From Acanthochlamys bracteata (taxonomy: Eukaryota; Streptophyta; Magnoliopsida; Pandanales; Velloziaceae), in NCBI GenBank assembly GCA_019914995.1, contig CM034140.1, positions 4,712,001 through 4,776,000 of the forward strand: a DNA stretch of 64,000 nt, in the 5' to 3' direction. The notes beneath the pieces were generated by a model, which was given only the letters and a program-made list of their open reading frames with translations, was not told where the DNA came from and made no database searches. Position 1 is the first letter of the stretch. Each line of letters opens with the position of its first letter. Positions 25,359 through 37,500 of this stretch are shown here, one piece after another. Made by a program: the position numbers and the translations under genes.

Positions 25359-25552
25359 TATTTATGTGAGTCAATATATATCTATTATTTTAGATTTATT
25401 AGAATATTTTTAATTAGATGTACATATCTTCTTTTATTTAGAATTCTATTAGAATTAGATTTTTTTTAATAACTTGTTTATTTATCATCATAAGGAATAT
25501 ATATGTACTTATATTGAATAAGTTAAAATAAGATAAAAATAAATTTTCAACA
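25359..25552 (+). repeat. 3' LTR of the short-LTR element
   Basis: 194 bases, starts TATTTATGTGAGTCAA (the usual TG is mutated to TA) and ends TTTTCAACA, followed by the AATCC target duplication. Confidence 0.85.
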
Positions 25553-26639
25553 AATCCGGCCTATAAATATGAATGGATAAAATTTATCAGCACTAATTTG
25601 AATTAAATAAATTGATTTTGAAATTAAAAATTTGAATGGGATTACTCCCATCTTTCTACGGAGAATCAGTCAGTTATATTCCTTCCAAATAATGCAAACT
25701 AAACGACAAAGGTTACATATAAATATGAAGCAACGACGCAGTTCAGCGATGTGAAAGTGCTTGACCAAGAGAGTACCACATTATTGAATTCCAATATGAA
25801 CTAATCCCATGTGATGTGGCTGCTGCGCGGAAACGGATATGCCTTTCAGAATTCATTTATCATTTCCATGGTACTTGCGAAATTATTAGAAGCTTTTAAG
25901 AACTGGAGCTAATGATCAGTCTGAAACTCCTACCAGTTAACATTCTATCATTCCATGAGATTCCAACAACCCAATCAACTACAGCTTTGCATTTGTTGCG
26001 CCGCATAGCTCATTGTTTTTTTTATTGTTCTCACCTGTTTCAACAGTGCGACTTAATAAAATATATAACGCTTTTCTCGCATATTATTTTTGTAAAAGAT
26101 AACAAAAATATATACTGTTTATTGATTACCGATTCCAGCCGGTGAAGAACAACAGTGATATGATTCAAAAGCTAATTAGCTGGTGCTCCCACGTAATTTA
26201 CTTTTCTATAACACTGATAAAGGATATGTCTTTAGCCGCTTAATTATCTTATTACTCAGAAGTAATTGCTCAGTCTACTCTCTTTAAAGGAAAAGAATGG
26301 CAATAATTCAAAATGCGTTTTTAGCGAATGATATTTTGTCACCCTTATTACATCGCATTCCATGTCCCATCTTGTTATTTTGAATTGATCAATGATCTAT
26401 TCTACATTAAATATAACCAAATAGAACACGTAGTATTAGCATTGGTAGCTAAGAGTGGTTTAAGGGCAGGCGCTCATGTGGCAATCTTTTTCAAAGCCGA
26501 GAGACATCAGCAAATTCATTTATGGTTTGCTTCTTGAGTGAGCAAAAGGAACTTTGAATCCCATTACAGCACCTATCCTATTCATGTGACAACTCATTAC
26601 AGAACCTATCCTATCAAGAAACTAGCTGTTTAGCTTACC

Positions 26640-27090
26640 ATACAAATAATCTTTTAATTTTTTATTTTTTAATATATATTTTTAAATATTTAAAATTTTA
26701 TTTAAGAATTTAAAAAGTGTAAAAAAGATTATAAATAGTGAAATTTTTATTATATATCTTTATTATTTTTTTAAAAATACAAAAATAAAACTTATTTTTT
26801 TAAAAAGATAAAAATATTTTTTATTTTAGAAAAATTTTATTTTAAGAACATCTGAAAACGCTATCTAAAAAAAAAGCTAATATTTATCTAAAATATTGAA
26901 CACTAAAAATAAATTTTTAATTATATATTTTTTATAATTATTTAAAAATTTTAAAATATAAAAAAATTTATATAATAAAATTTTTTTATTATATATTTTT
27001 ATTATTTTTAAAAAAATTTATTTTTAATAAATAAAATATTTTTATTTCAAATAAATTTTATTTTAAAAATATTCCCAAACGCCTCAATAG
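26640..27090. mobile_element. AT-rich MITE-like insertion(s) in duplication copy A
   Basis: Two adjoining AT-rich segments, each ending with a phrase such as GAACATCTGAAAACGCT or AATATTCCCAAACGCC, interrupt the duplicated sequence. They are absent from the matching place in copy B, so they were inserted after the duplication or lost from B. Confidence 0.55.
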
Positions 27091-27544
27091 TTCGTTACAT
27101 CATGTTTCATGCATGAAAGAAAGAATATTCCAAACGAAGACAGAAATAAGTAGCGAATTCGTCGGCTAGCATTAGATCATGTTTCATGCGTTGTATTATA
27201 AATGGCAACAGCTAATTACCCTACCGCAGTACATATATTACATGATTAATTATTAGTCAAGACAAGAATATTCCAAAGATCATTTAGCTGGTGCTTCCAC
27301 CTGATTAGTTTTTTTAAACACCAATAACTAGATTAACAAAATAGTACAAACAAAAAGACATGTTTTTAGCCGCTTAAATTACCTTGTTACTCAAAAGTAA
27401 TTGCTCATACTATTCCTTTGAAAGAAAAGAATGCGATAATTCAAAAGCTTTTTGTTAGCGAATGACAATTTATCACCCTTATTACATCGCAATCCACGTC
27501 CAATCTTTGTCATTTTGAATTGATCCATGATCTAACTCACATGT

Positions 27545-27785
27545 AAGAGATGCTTGGAAGTCTTTAAAATAAAAAGATTTTGTAATGAGCTTATTTAAAT
27601 TTTCTTTAAAAATAAACTTAAATTTTTACTTAAAAAATAAATAATAGCATATTAAATAACGTACTATTTATTTAATTTTTAAAATTTTATTTTTTTTAAA
27701 ATACTAGAAAAATTTAATATGAAAAGAAAAGTTAAAAATGAAGTTTTGATAAGTAGTGATAAACACTAACTTATTATGTATGCCC
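27545..27785. mobile_element. AT-rich MITE-like insertion in duplication copy B
   Basis: The sequence from GAGATGCTTGGAAGTCTTTAA to about CTTATTATGTATGCCC splits a stretch that is continuous in copy A (between ATGATCTA and AATATAACTAGATAGAAC). It belongs to the same AT-rich family. Confidence 0.55.
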
Positions 27786-28569
27786 TTAAATATAACTAGA
27801 TAGAACGCCTAGTATTATAATTGATTAGCATAAGAGTGGGTGAATGGCGCTTATGTGGCAATCTGCATATTCAAAGTCGAGAGATATCAACAAACATCAT
27901 TATGCTTTGTTTAAGAGATTTTTCAGTTTTGCCAAACTCTTTTTAAATTCGAATTTAGTTATTGTGCTTCAGTTTTATCCCGAACTCATCCAACTCAAAT
28001 CTAATATACTTCTTGGGCATATTCCAATTACAACTCAATTTTATTTTGTTTCTCCAAACTTTTCTTCGACATTTTACGTATTTTAATCAGCACTCTAGAT
28101 TATACATTTACTTTCACGCCAAGTCTCATATCTACGAAAAATTTACTTCAATTTCACTTTACTTGTTTTAATTATCACTTCAAATTTTGTTATACTAAAT
28201 TTTTATTTTTCATCAAATTTTACTTTCATAAAATTTATTTTTATAAAATTCACTTTTCACCGTAATTGAAACACATTCTTTACAAATCAGTTTCATCTGA
28301 TTCAGTTTTACATTAAACCACTTCTTATAAGCTAAAACACGCCACAAGGTCAAAAAACGGAATGCTGAATATCATTCATGTGACAACTCATATCACAGCA
28401 CCTACCTATCAAGAAATTCGAGAAAAGGTTGAATTTTATCTGAAATCGTAAGCTAGCATCAAATCATGTTTCATGCATTGTATTATAAACGGCAACAGCT
28501 AATTCATCATTGCAGCACATACCATTTTTCATTTTAGTCAACTGAAGAATATTCAACCATGTTCCAACC

Positions 28570-31293
28570 GAAGTGCACATTCAATCTGAGCTATACCGCC
28601 GGTGCAGTTGAAGAAAAATTTAGTGACTAACTGCAGAGGCAAATTACATAAGCATGTAGGTCATTACCTTCCAAAGGACACATTGTATATTTGTATCTGC
28701 AATTTGGACTCACAGAAGCCGTAACAAATTAACCTTCAGAAAATCAAGAACGTGCATATGCAGAAATATCTACAAAAGACCAGCTCATTTTCTTCTCACA
28801 GTCGCATGTTAGCAGTATCGATACCTACCAGCTGCTACATATAAACTACGCGGAATGAAAATGTCGATTATCTTAATATGCTAAAACCGCAGTCATTAAT
28901 CCCATTTGAAAGAATTAGGTATTGTCACTTCTTGCAACGACAAGACAAGCATTCAGTTCATATTTCGACGTCTAATCCTTCTCAGTTCATTGGCCAGGTA
29001 TATATGCTCTACATCGCAACAAGAAGTTAGTAGGAGACCGCGATGGACTCGTCTTAGGAAAATGCGCAGACTAAAGAGAACGAAAGTAACATTTGTCCGC
29101 AGATACACAATGAACTTCATTCAATGTGGAAAACATGGATTCCAAGCGTGAGTCTGTATAGAGCATACCGCCAAAAAACAAAACGAAGAAACAACAAGCT
29201 GGAAGAGAGAAAATATCGTCTTTACACTAAGAAGAAGACAAAGATCTCATCCGCAGCTAAAAATTGAGTACTATCGGCCGTTGCACATAATTTGGCTCCT
29301 GTACTTTTGACCAACTGCAACAGCGTGTAATTTACTATCATGCTAGCATGTCTAAAGGATTATGCTTTTCAGCAACAGGAGAGAAACTACAAACCAGATA
29401 GATCATAAAAACTGTCAATTGTCAAATGTATATAAGTAGCTGCAATTTGTGGAAAGTTAAAAAAGTGACGATTCCAGTTTAAACCAGCTGAAAGGACTCG
29501 CTACTACAACTTAAATCTGTCAAATTTACAAGATCAGAGAACTTTCAGCTATTCACGTCCCATCGTTTAAAAGAACTTAGGAGTGTCACGAGCGTATTAA
29601 ACTAGTATTTACAATTTATATTTTCCGGTAGAGATACTCCAACTCAAGATGAGCATAATCTACTTTCCCTCGTTTCAAAATCCTAAAGTTCTACTCTCAA
29701 AACTTATCGATACTACCGCTACAAAGGGACATGTGAACACTAAGGTTCCCTGAAAAGGAACACATGCAATGACCGAGCAAAATACTAAAAGACTTAGATT
29801 TTTGGCAAACAAGAGGACTAACATTTTCAGCTGTTTATGTATATGGCATGCCTGATGCCAGACACTGGGAATTTGTTGTGCCCAAACCCAAATCACATTA
29901 TAGCATAGTTATTGCTGGACCGTGGAAGGTTTACTTGAAATTTAATACCTAATGAGCAATCAGTTCGCAGATGCATTTTTCTGTTGGTTCATTTGCTACC
30001 ATATCTTCAATATGAAAGTAGATTAAAGAAAGAAAAAGGGTCTCATCCAAAGCTTATATATGTTTTTTACTCAAACAAGGACAAAAACATAACAAAAGAA
30101 AATGATAAAAGAAAACATTCATCCTAGTGTCTATAGAATTTCCCTAACATAATTAAGAAGAGAATGTTTAAGAAGTTCCGGAGAAGGTAATAAATACTAA
30201 GTGGGAGATCATAAGTCAAACATAACATGAAATGTATAGGTGTGCGCAGGCAAAACAAAGAGATGTGCTGAAGTGAAAGTTATGTACAAGAGAACAACTT
30301 CATTGGTTCTTTAAAGATCAAACATCCACGACAAGAGATTGTTTCATTACCTGTGAACTGAAGCAGAAGGGGAAAACTGCAAAACAATGTTACAACCAAA
30401 GTAACAAAAAAAAAAACAAATGCATCGGTTAATGTAGTATGAAACTTTTGAGAACAAACCTGGGCTTGTTTTATTAATGTGGATTCCGGAAGACAAGATT
30501 CCTGTGGCAGCCTAACCAATTCTATGACACTGGTCTAGGAGCAGTGCCAGAGGAAGACGTGACCTGAAGAAATTCCAGTCAGAAATTCTGCCTTTTCTGT
30601 CAGGAGAAATTCAAGGAATTCACAGCAGCTCTAGCAAAATGAAGAGGATTGGGCTGTGGCTTACGAAAGTTGGTACCGAGAAGGCCTTTTTCCGCACAAC
30701 AAGCTAGTAAATTGGTCATCATGAGCACCAGGCAAGGCACTCTATGCAGGCAAGCACTCTACGCTGTCCTAGTGGCTGTCAGATCTCTCCAACGGCTTTC
30801 TGCAGCTGCAAAGCAGCCTAAACAAGCTCAGAACATTTCGTGCAAGTAAAAACACTATGACAGACAGAAATTGGGTGCCTCTACATCTATTCAATTTCCA
30901 GTAGCTATTAAAGGATGAATCTCATATAAAATTAGATATATGTTCAAAGCTGCACATATTCCTAGAGGTATGAAAAATATCTGAGCTTGCAAGAAGTCCA
31001 GGTGAACTCTACTTCAACCAAAAGTACAGAAAAGTGACATCTCTAGAAAATATCAAAAAAGGTAAGTATAAATTGAATGACTACCTAGGATAGTTCTTGT
31101 ATCCTACTAATGCCAATTCTGGTTCTATAGATCAATTGGATTTACATCAAAATACACTATATTCAAGTGGGGATAACCAAATCAATTACACGACTTTGAT
31201 GGCTAGCTTTCCCCGTACTTTAGGTAGATAAATTGGCTTCTGGTGATCAAAATCATTGCAAAATTGATGTTACCACCACAATCTCAAGAATCA
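28570..31293. other. Gene-free stretch downstream of STELLO
   Basis: Only short frames without recognisable motifs were seen (for example 28906-29151 plus and 29675-29896 minus). The part next to 31294 should contain the STELLO 3' untranslated region; no clear polyadenylation signal was identified by eye. Base composition at about 30530-30850 is less AT-rich than its surroundings, but I could not assign it. Confidence 0.4.
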
Positions 31294-34200
31294 CTACACC
31301 AACTCCATTAGCAGTGGGTCTCCTTTTGCCATAACTCTTATGAGTTTTATAAAATCAGGCTCATCTTTTACTTTTAAAGGATATACTGCAGGTACTTGAG
31401 CAGAATAATGACTCAATGCACTTTCATTCGCTGACAGTTTTCTCTTGTAAAGTATCTTGGAGAGGGCATCATGGTCAAAATTTTGGGGTGAATCCATGGA
31501 CATAAAGAACATTGGAACTGCAACATTATGGTGGATCTCAAGATCCCCTACATGACTAACAAGATCAGTAAAGTCGCCAACAAAGCGCCGTGGAACATAG
31601 AATATCTCGCTACCACATATTGTGAGCTTATTTTCAGGCATGCTCTCTTTGTAGCTAAGTTGGAAATGAACAGGAAGATTCCCAACAACTTGCTTCACCA
31701 GCATATGTTGCTTTAAACTCCATTCTGTGCTATTTCCGTCAATTGAGACAGTAACCCAAGAATGAGGAACCTGGAATGATAAGTATGCAATATTAGTCAC
31801 AAGCAAGAACTGTCAAGAAAGAAAGGAAAGCCAAAGAGTAGAAGTACACTAAGAAAACAACCTTGTTGGTGATCCAAAGTTTGGTTTTGTCAGCTTGCAT
31901 GATATTCCAATAATTAAGAATCATATCATCTTGAAGGAACAGAAATCCATCAGCAGCACTAAAACTGTAAAAAATCTTTGGAAGGTACCTGAATCATAAG
32001 TGCAGACCGCAGGTTAACTTTAAGGACAACAGATAACACATGATAGATCTTTAACCTATGTTTAAACAGGTAGAATGACACACATATAAGCTTACTAATT
32101 TTGGAATGTTGACAAATCTCAAAGTACTGAATGAAATCCATGATATCATGCACAAGCAGCTGCTCTCCATCTCTCCATGACTACCCTACTGATTTTTGAA
32201 ATCCATATCAACTACTCGTATAAGTTCACTGCAGATGATGAACTAACCTAGTTTGTTACTCAAGAATCTTACTGAAGTCCCTTCTTTTGGAGAGAGAGTC
32301 AAAAGAATGATGACTAAAACTATAACAAAGAAGGGTAGTTTAAGAATATCAAATCAAAGTATCAAACAACATTAGAAGCGCATAACTACAAGATGAAAAG
32401 TATTGTCATTGAGCCTCCTCAATGTATTTATAAAGTTTCACTTAAACTATATGATCATATCACTTCAACATTTGAAACTAATCTGTAAGGTTTCACTTAA
32501 TTCATAGCTTGAAATCAGTATAACATGCTAGTCGCAATAATTTTGGTCTAATGTGCCATCCTTGGAATTAGACATGCTTTTTAAAATGCATGTTTGTTTC
32601 TTCTTTCTATTCAATTTCCTTACGAGAAAAAGTGAACTATAGGCATCTCGTCTGATATTCTCAATCGGTTACCCACTCAGGGAAATGCTAGTTTAAGAAG
32701 AAAGCATTTCTTCTAAATATACTTGTGCTTTGGCTGCATCACCTGGACATTAAACTGTAATGTGTAAGTGAGCTCAATCAACCTATATCAGATTTATAAC
32801 GAAGAAACATGCAAATAACTTCAAAGGGTGTAAACTTCTCCTTAGAACAGCTACTTCAGAAAATTCTTCTGGTGTATCTTATACTTTTGTCACCTGATAT
32901 CTATCAAATGTTCACACTATGACTGGTTGTCAGCATTTGATGGAATATAAAAGAATAGTATACCAAAGAAGTGGTAGGGGGGAAGGAGGGGGTGGAATCG
33001 CTTGGAATTAAGATGAAATTATAAAACTTTGATAATTGCAATGTTGGGATTCTTTGCTTTTATTTTGGTCGGACCTAGACCAAAGACACATTTCACTAGC
33101 TAAAGCTTGCTCTAAAGAGACTGACAAATTCCTAGCTGCAGATTCTAAATTGTTAAGAATGCATATGGAATATAATTCATCAGCATGAACAGATTCTAAT
33201 TTCAATATGAAGAAAACATTTTGAACAGGAACTACATGAGTTGTAAGAACACTTCTACAGAAATAAGCACTATAATTACTTACTTGTATGCTTGCGACAA
33301 TTGACCATACTCAACAGCAAGATTTGTGTTGTTCTGCTCTGAAAGAATAACTACAGTCTTGAAGATTCGACCATACAGCAATCTCCACTCTAGAGCAGTG
33401 TGATCAACTGGACTACTGCAAAACATTACCAACACGATGTTACAAAAGTTTTGCCTCCATTTGATTAGATTTCCAATCTCATAATTTACTGTCCCAGTCT
33501 CCTCCACTCCAAGATGCACTGAAGGAAGCTTCTTAGGAATGAACTCCCTTCGGTCTCCATGCCCAATAGAAGCCCTTGGTCTATCAAGCTCCAGGGTCAT
33601 CAAACGTGGCTGCTGGTACCCTACTGCAATCAAATCCTGCAACCATGCAGCAGTAAGCCGCACATCCTTCTCAGTCCAAAACCCTTCCTCAGCCATCACA
33701 TAACTCAAATGTAGGATTTTCTCAAACAGTGTAGTTTTCTTTGACCTCCAGTTAACTAAAAAGTTGATTAGCTGGCCAACATTGACATGAAGATCTTTCT
33801 CTTCTGCAAAGGGGTAGGTCTCTGCACGGTCGACCCGATGGACAGTTGGAGGATACACAGTAACAAACCCACCAATCTCCCACAGAATGCGCTGGGCCCA
33901 GTACCCACGGATAATGTCAGATGCCATGTTACTAACTGAAACGGGAAGAATAAGTCCCCAGAACGCTGGAGCATGGAAGAGAGTATTGAAGGAGTTAACA
34001 GGAACCACAGTACCCTGAGGAAGAGCAACCTTGGGAGCGTCATGATCGAATCGGATATCAAATGCCTTATGTGACGACGACTTACGAGTGAAGTAGAATA
34101 CAGAATCAACATCAGGGAGGCCGTCAGAAAGTCCCTGCTGGATGAACTGCCGGCCGGAGAACACCTCAGTGTAAAACTCTTCACTTGAAACATCACCTAC

Positions 34201-35031
34201 AAGCTCCAAGGGAAGACCGCGAGGCCAAACTGATCGCTGCCCAAAATGTATATAGGGATTAACTACCATCTTGTTCGGGTCATGATGACTGTACTGTAAT
34301 AGAACGGGATGGTTTGAAGCCTCACCGACAAGGTCTACATCAAACTGTTTCCCAATATCAGAATCTATAACATCAGCCCTGTCGTCGGCATCATAAATCT
34401 TTCGTGCGCCATGCTGAATTGCAAACAGATAGCCCACAGATTTCCGAGAAATTGATGAATAGGGTAGGAAATCAAGAATGCGGTACCCAAACCTAACTTG
34501 TGCTTCTAGAGAAAGAAAAATGACGCCTTTGAGAGACCAGTCAGAAGGCGTTCGAGAATCTCCAACAGCAAGCATTTGCCAACCTTTCATTCTAGCGAGA
34601 TTACGGAGTGTACCAGTAGGGTGACCGGAAACCGAAACAACTATCCACTTATCAGCACGGAAGGCGGCGAAGGGATCACTAGGAGACGGTGATAAAGACT
34701 GAATGTTAGACCATTTGATCTGGGGATAAGGAATGCGAGAAGGGTCTGTGGATTGAGACCGTGATTTCTCGAAGCAAAACAAAGCGGCAGTGTCGCTGAA
34801 ATTGGGAAGAACAATTAGGGCACCAACTGTTGCGATGAGCAAACAGATGAGCATAATTTTGGACAGATTTTCAGAAACCCATGGTGAAATGTTGACCCGT
34901 GAAGATGAATCTGAATGTTTTCGCGACAATCTTGCTCGCTGCTGCTGCAGCTGTTGCTTCTGCAGCTCTTCGTCATCGGAATCATTGTAGGAGGGTATGG
35001 GATTAGGGATTGATCTGTCTTGAACCATCAT
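31294..35031 (-). CDS. STL: STELLO-type Golgi protein (DUF288), 3 exons, 783 aa
   Basis: Plant STELLO proteins are Golgi type II membrane proteins, predicted glycosyltransferases, that bind cellulose synthases and help assemble and traffic the cellulose synthase complex. Exons (minus strand): 33284-35031, 31862-31988 and 31294-31770, 2352 bases in one open frame with GT/AG borders. Residues 1-58 are a Gln- and Ser-rich cytosolic tail, about 59-76 one membrane anchor, the rest lumenal. Landmarks are close to Arabidopsis STL1/STL2: KWIVVSVSGHPT, DWSLKGVIFLSLEAQ, GYLFAIQHGARKIYDADDR (acidic, possible sugar-nucleotide/metal site), NPYIHFGQRSVWPRGLPLE, PRASIGHGDRREFIPKKLPS, FLFLQDD at about 598-604, and the terminal RVMAKGDPLLMELV. 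Length is near the family's about 770. The first ATG of a double Met start was taken. The frame is undamaged; whether it is the STL1 or STL2 type cannot be told. Confidence 0.95.
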
Positions 35032-35045
35032 TTTGGCATTGAATT

Positions 35046-35059
35046 CCGGCGAACGCCGG
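35046..35059 (-). promoter_or_regulatory. GC hairpin just upstream of the STELLO start codon
   Basis: CCGGCGTTCGCCGG on the minus strand forms a 5-bp all-GC stem with a four-base loop, ending 14 bases before the ATG. It stands out in an AT-rich leader. A hairpin this close to the start could slow scanning ribosomes, but it may have no function. Confidence 0.4.
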
Positions 35060-35340
35060 ATTTTGTGATTGAACTGAATTGAATTGAATTGAACTGAACT
35101 GCAAGAAAAAGAGTGAATGAGAGAAAATGGATCTGAATTAGTTAGGTACTCGTACTAGTGCCGACAGTGAAGAAATAGATTTTAATTTTTTTCTTTTTCG
35201 GTTTGAGTTTCGCTATCGATTGATTTCATTTCGTGGTTTGGTTTGTAAGATAGAACTGAACAACAGAAGCAGCTGCAGAGAAGTGGTGGGTGAGTTGGTG
35301 GGAGCCGTCTTGTAGCTGAAGCTTGAAAGTTGCAAAGTCT
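35060..35340 (-). promoter_or_regulatory. STELLO 5' leader and proximal promoter region
   Basis: This region contains a short (GAATT/GAACT)n microsatellite at about 35074-35100 (in minus orientation CAATT-rich) and CT-rich leader sequence on the minus strand. No clear TATA box was found. Confidence 0.4.
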
Positions 35341-35499
35341 TTTTTATTAGCTTACCTGGAATTCATCTGTCGTTTCTGTCACAATTTATTTTCTAACAAA
35401 ATAATTTGGTGAATCAATAAAATCGTTTATTACCTTAGCTTCCCTATTTACAAAAAGTCGAATACAATATTCCTAACAGAGGCTAATATCCTATATGCT

Positions 35500-35800
35500 A
35501 TTAGATGAATGGATCATTCTTTTCATTTCTCTATTTATTTTATATTTTAAATATATTTTATAAAATTTATAAAATTTATTTAAAATTTTATTGTAAATTT
35601 TATATTATTATTTTTATTATTTTTTAAAATAAAAATAAAAAATGTTATTTAAAAAAATTTTGTTTTATAAATATTTTTAAAGAATTGTTTGGCAAACATC
35701 TTTCAAAAATATTTTTTTAATTTTTATTTTATGTTTATATTTTTTATAAATTTTTAAAAATTTATTAAAAAATTCAAGAAATATAAAAAATTTCTATATA
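35500..35800. repeat. AT-rich dispersed repeat copies
   Basis: Two adjoining copies of the TTTATTTTTAAAATAAA family, one ending '...ATTGTTTGGCAAACATC'. They lie about 470 bases upstream of the STELLO start codon. Confidence 0.45.
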
Positions 35801-36319
35801 ACAAAATTTATTTCATAAGTTATTAACATCTCCGAAGTACAAATCAACTATTAAGCCACGGAAGAAACAAATAAAAAGACCTGCCTTTTAATGTGTGTTA
35901 ACAGAATGGTGACGGAATAAAAACCTTTAGCACTATCAGCCGGGCTATATAGCATCCTATAAAAATTTACTTTATCCTTCTCCTATGTAAACTTACTAGA
36001 AAACCAACAAATAAATGTAAGTTTTTAGCAAATTAATCAAACTTTATTTGCATAAATAAACTACCACAATTACAAGCATGTAGACACAAGCAATTTAGTT
36101 GAACTCCCTAGTCTGAAGAGTTTTATATCATGAATCATAAAAAAAATTTCAGCTATCACAATAATATGATTACATCAATCCTCTATAGTTAGAATTAAAG
36201 ACATATAACTATATATCTCAATATTAAACAGTCTTAGTAGAAAAATAAATTTTATCTAGAAAAATTAGAGAAATCTCATCAAAAGTGTTAGCATAACAAA
36301 CACACATAAATTTGTAAGT

Positions 36320-36870
36320 AAAAAATTCTCAAATTAGAAGAAGTCTAATCTAGCTTAAAAGTTTAAACTAATAGGTTGAAAAGTATTGAATATGAAGCTT
36401 TTCTTATCTTTTTTTTTCCGTATGGAACTAATCTAACTCCTCCTTATAGCATAACTATTTGTTTCCTAAAAATAACTATCTATATTATTCCTTTCATCTA
36501 AGCAGTTCTACCGCACATCAAGCTCATTTAGAGCTTAATTTATTTTAGATCACCACTCACTATGCTGAAACTAACTGGTGCCACATTACTCCTAACTAGC
36601 TCATGCTACCGTCGATGAGAACCATCGTATGTGCTGGAAGTTTATAATCGTAACCGAATCATCGATTATGATACCACTATAAAAAGATATAATAGCGGGG
36701 GAGCTAATCGTATATAAGATTTCACTTTAAAGGTTGGCACATACATTAGAAATCTAATTTAACCAAAAAGTTTAAGCTACATATTTGAGAAACTCTAAAT
36801 ATATGACCAACTATATTGTCTTTGTCTTTATGTGAAACCAATCTAATTTGTATTTACACCTAACAAATGG
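36320..36870 (-). mobile_element. Possible degenerate LTR retroelement fragment
   Basis: Two segments (about 36345-36445 and 36750-36855) share AAAAGTTTAA(A/G)CTA, a 'TTATCTTT/TTGTCTTT' block and '(A)CTAATCTAACTC / CCAATCTAATTTG', as in many plant retroelement LTRs. Between them, the minus strand shows TAGTGGTATCATAATC near 36670-36685, similar to an initiator-Met primer site. No coding region was found. This is a weak, heavily decayed signal. Confidence 0.3.
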
Positions 36871-37079
36871 CAAGTTGGGTCTGTCATAGAGTTGCAGTAG
36901 AAATGACGAAACATTAGAAGGCATCGGGTGATGGCTAGAAGAGTATAAGAAGATGATCATCGACAAATGATATCATTCTTGTAGCTCTTAGACATGAATC
37001 TCGATGGGGATTGAATAGCTCAAAGCCTATGTCTCCACCACCACATGGTTATTGCCTTGTGAAGATAAAAAGTGTAAAT

Positions 37080-37500
37080 TTGGGCCGAGCTAAATAGACC
37101 AGCCCGCAGCTCGATAAAACGGCTCGGAACTTGATCCGTCCTGTTCGTGAATAGTAATAGAACGAGCCGACCTAACCTAGTCCACCAAGCAGTATAGGGC
37201 TGATAATGTCGGCCCGCCTGATCACTGTTCATGTTGACCGATCAATGATGATTTTTTACTTGATCAATATTGACCGTCGACCAGGTCAACTTATAATTAA
37301 AAAATATTTTTTATAAAAAAATATTTATAGTTTATTTTTATAAAATATTTATAAAATTATTTTTTAATTTGTATATTTTTATTATTTATTTATTATATAA
37401 AATAAAAGATATAATGGATAAACGAGTAAGACCATGTGATAACAAATATAATCGGGCCGGATCGACTCGACCCGGCCTATATTTGCCGGTAGTTCTCTTT
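37080..37500. other. Non-coding element with GC-rich ends and AT-rich core
   Basis: GGGCCGAGC/CGGCCCGCC-type blocks lie on the left and CGGGCCGGATCGACTCGACC blocks on the right of an AT-rich core. The arrangement recalls the hAT-like MITEs at 5.0 and 59.8 kb, but I could not define the ends or a target duplication. Confidence 0.35.

Larger units (their letters stand above)
23604..25552 (+). mobile_element. Non-autonomous LTR retrotransposon (TRIM/LARD-like)
   Basis: Two direct repeats of about 195 bases flank a non-coding interior: 5' LTR 23604-23801 and 3' LTR 25359-25552, both containing GTCAATATATAT near the start and ending in CA (TTTCATCA, TTTCAACA). Immediately after the 5' LTR, TGATATTAGAGCA (23802-23814) is a decayed initiator-Met tRNA primer site (normal form TGGTATCAGAGC). 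Immediately before the 3' LTR is a purine tract AAAGAAAG (25351-25358). The element is bounded by a perfect 5-bp duplication AATCC (23599-23603 and 25553-25557). No gag or pol was found, so it depends on another element. The LTRs differ at many sites, so the insertion is old. Confidence 0.88.
22859..25650. mobile_element. Old hAT-like MITE split by a nested LTR element
   Basis: The left end TAAAAATGACAATTCGAGTT is the same family as the better kept MITE at 59798 (TAGGGGTGACAATTCGGGTT), differing mainly by G to A changes. The right end is a decayed ATTAC(T)CCCA. Imperfect 8-bp flanks TCTTCCTT (22851-22858) and TCTTTCTA (25651-25658) agree at 6 of 8 positions. Without the nested 1949-base element and its 5-bp duplication the MITE would be about 840 bases. 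The interior carries 'AATAATCGGGTTAAATTC' and 'GACCTAACCTATTTA' blocks also present in the 59.8-kb copy. Confidence 0.6.
26150..28560. repeat. Tandem duplication, two copies with different insertions
   Basis: Copy A (about 26155-27260) and copy B (about 27275-28560) share long stretches in order: AGCTGGTGCT(C/T)CCAC, TTTTTAGCCGCTTAA, GAATTGATC(A/C)ATGATCTA, CATGTGGCAATC/TATGTGGCAATC, TTCATGTGACAACTCAT and ATCATGTTTCATGC(A/G)TTG. Copy A contains AT-rich insertions at about 26640-27090. Copy B contains one at about 27545-27785 and another unrelated segment at about 27918-28340. No protein was recognised, so the nature of the duplicated unit is unknown. Confidence 0.75.

Noticed and set aside
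33768..34196. 142-codon minus-strand frame
   Set aside because: It is a shifted-frame shadow of the first STELLO exon, which has strong family conservation.
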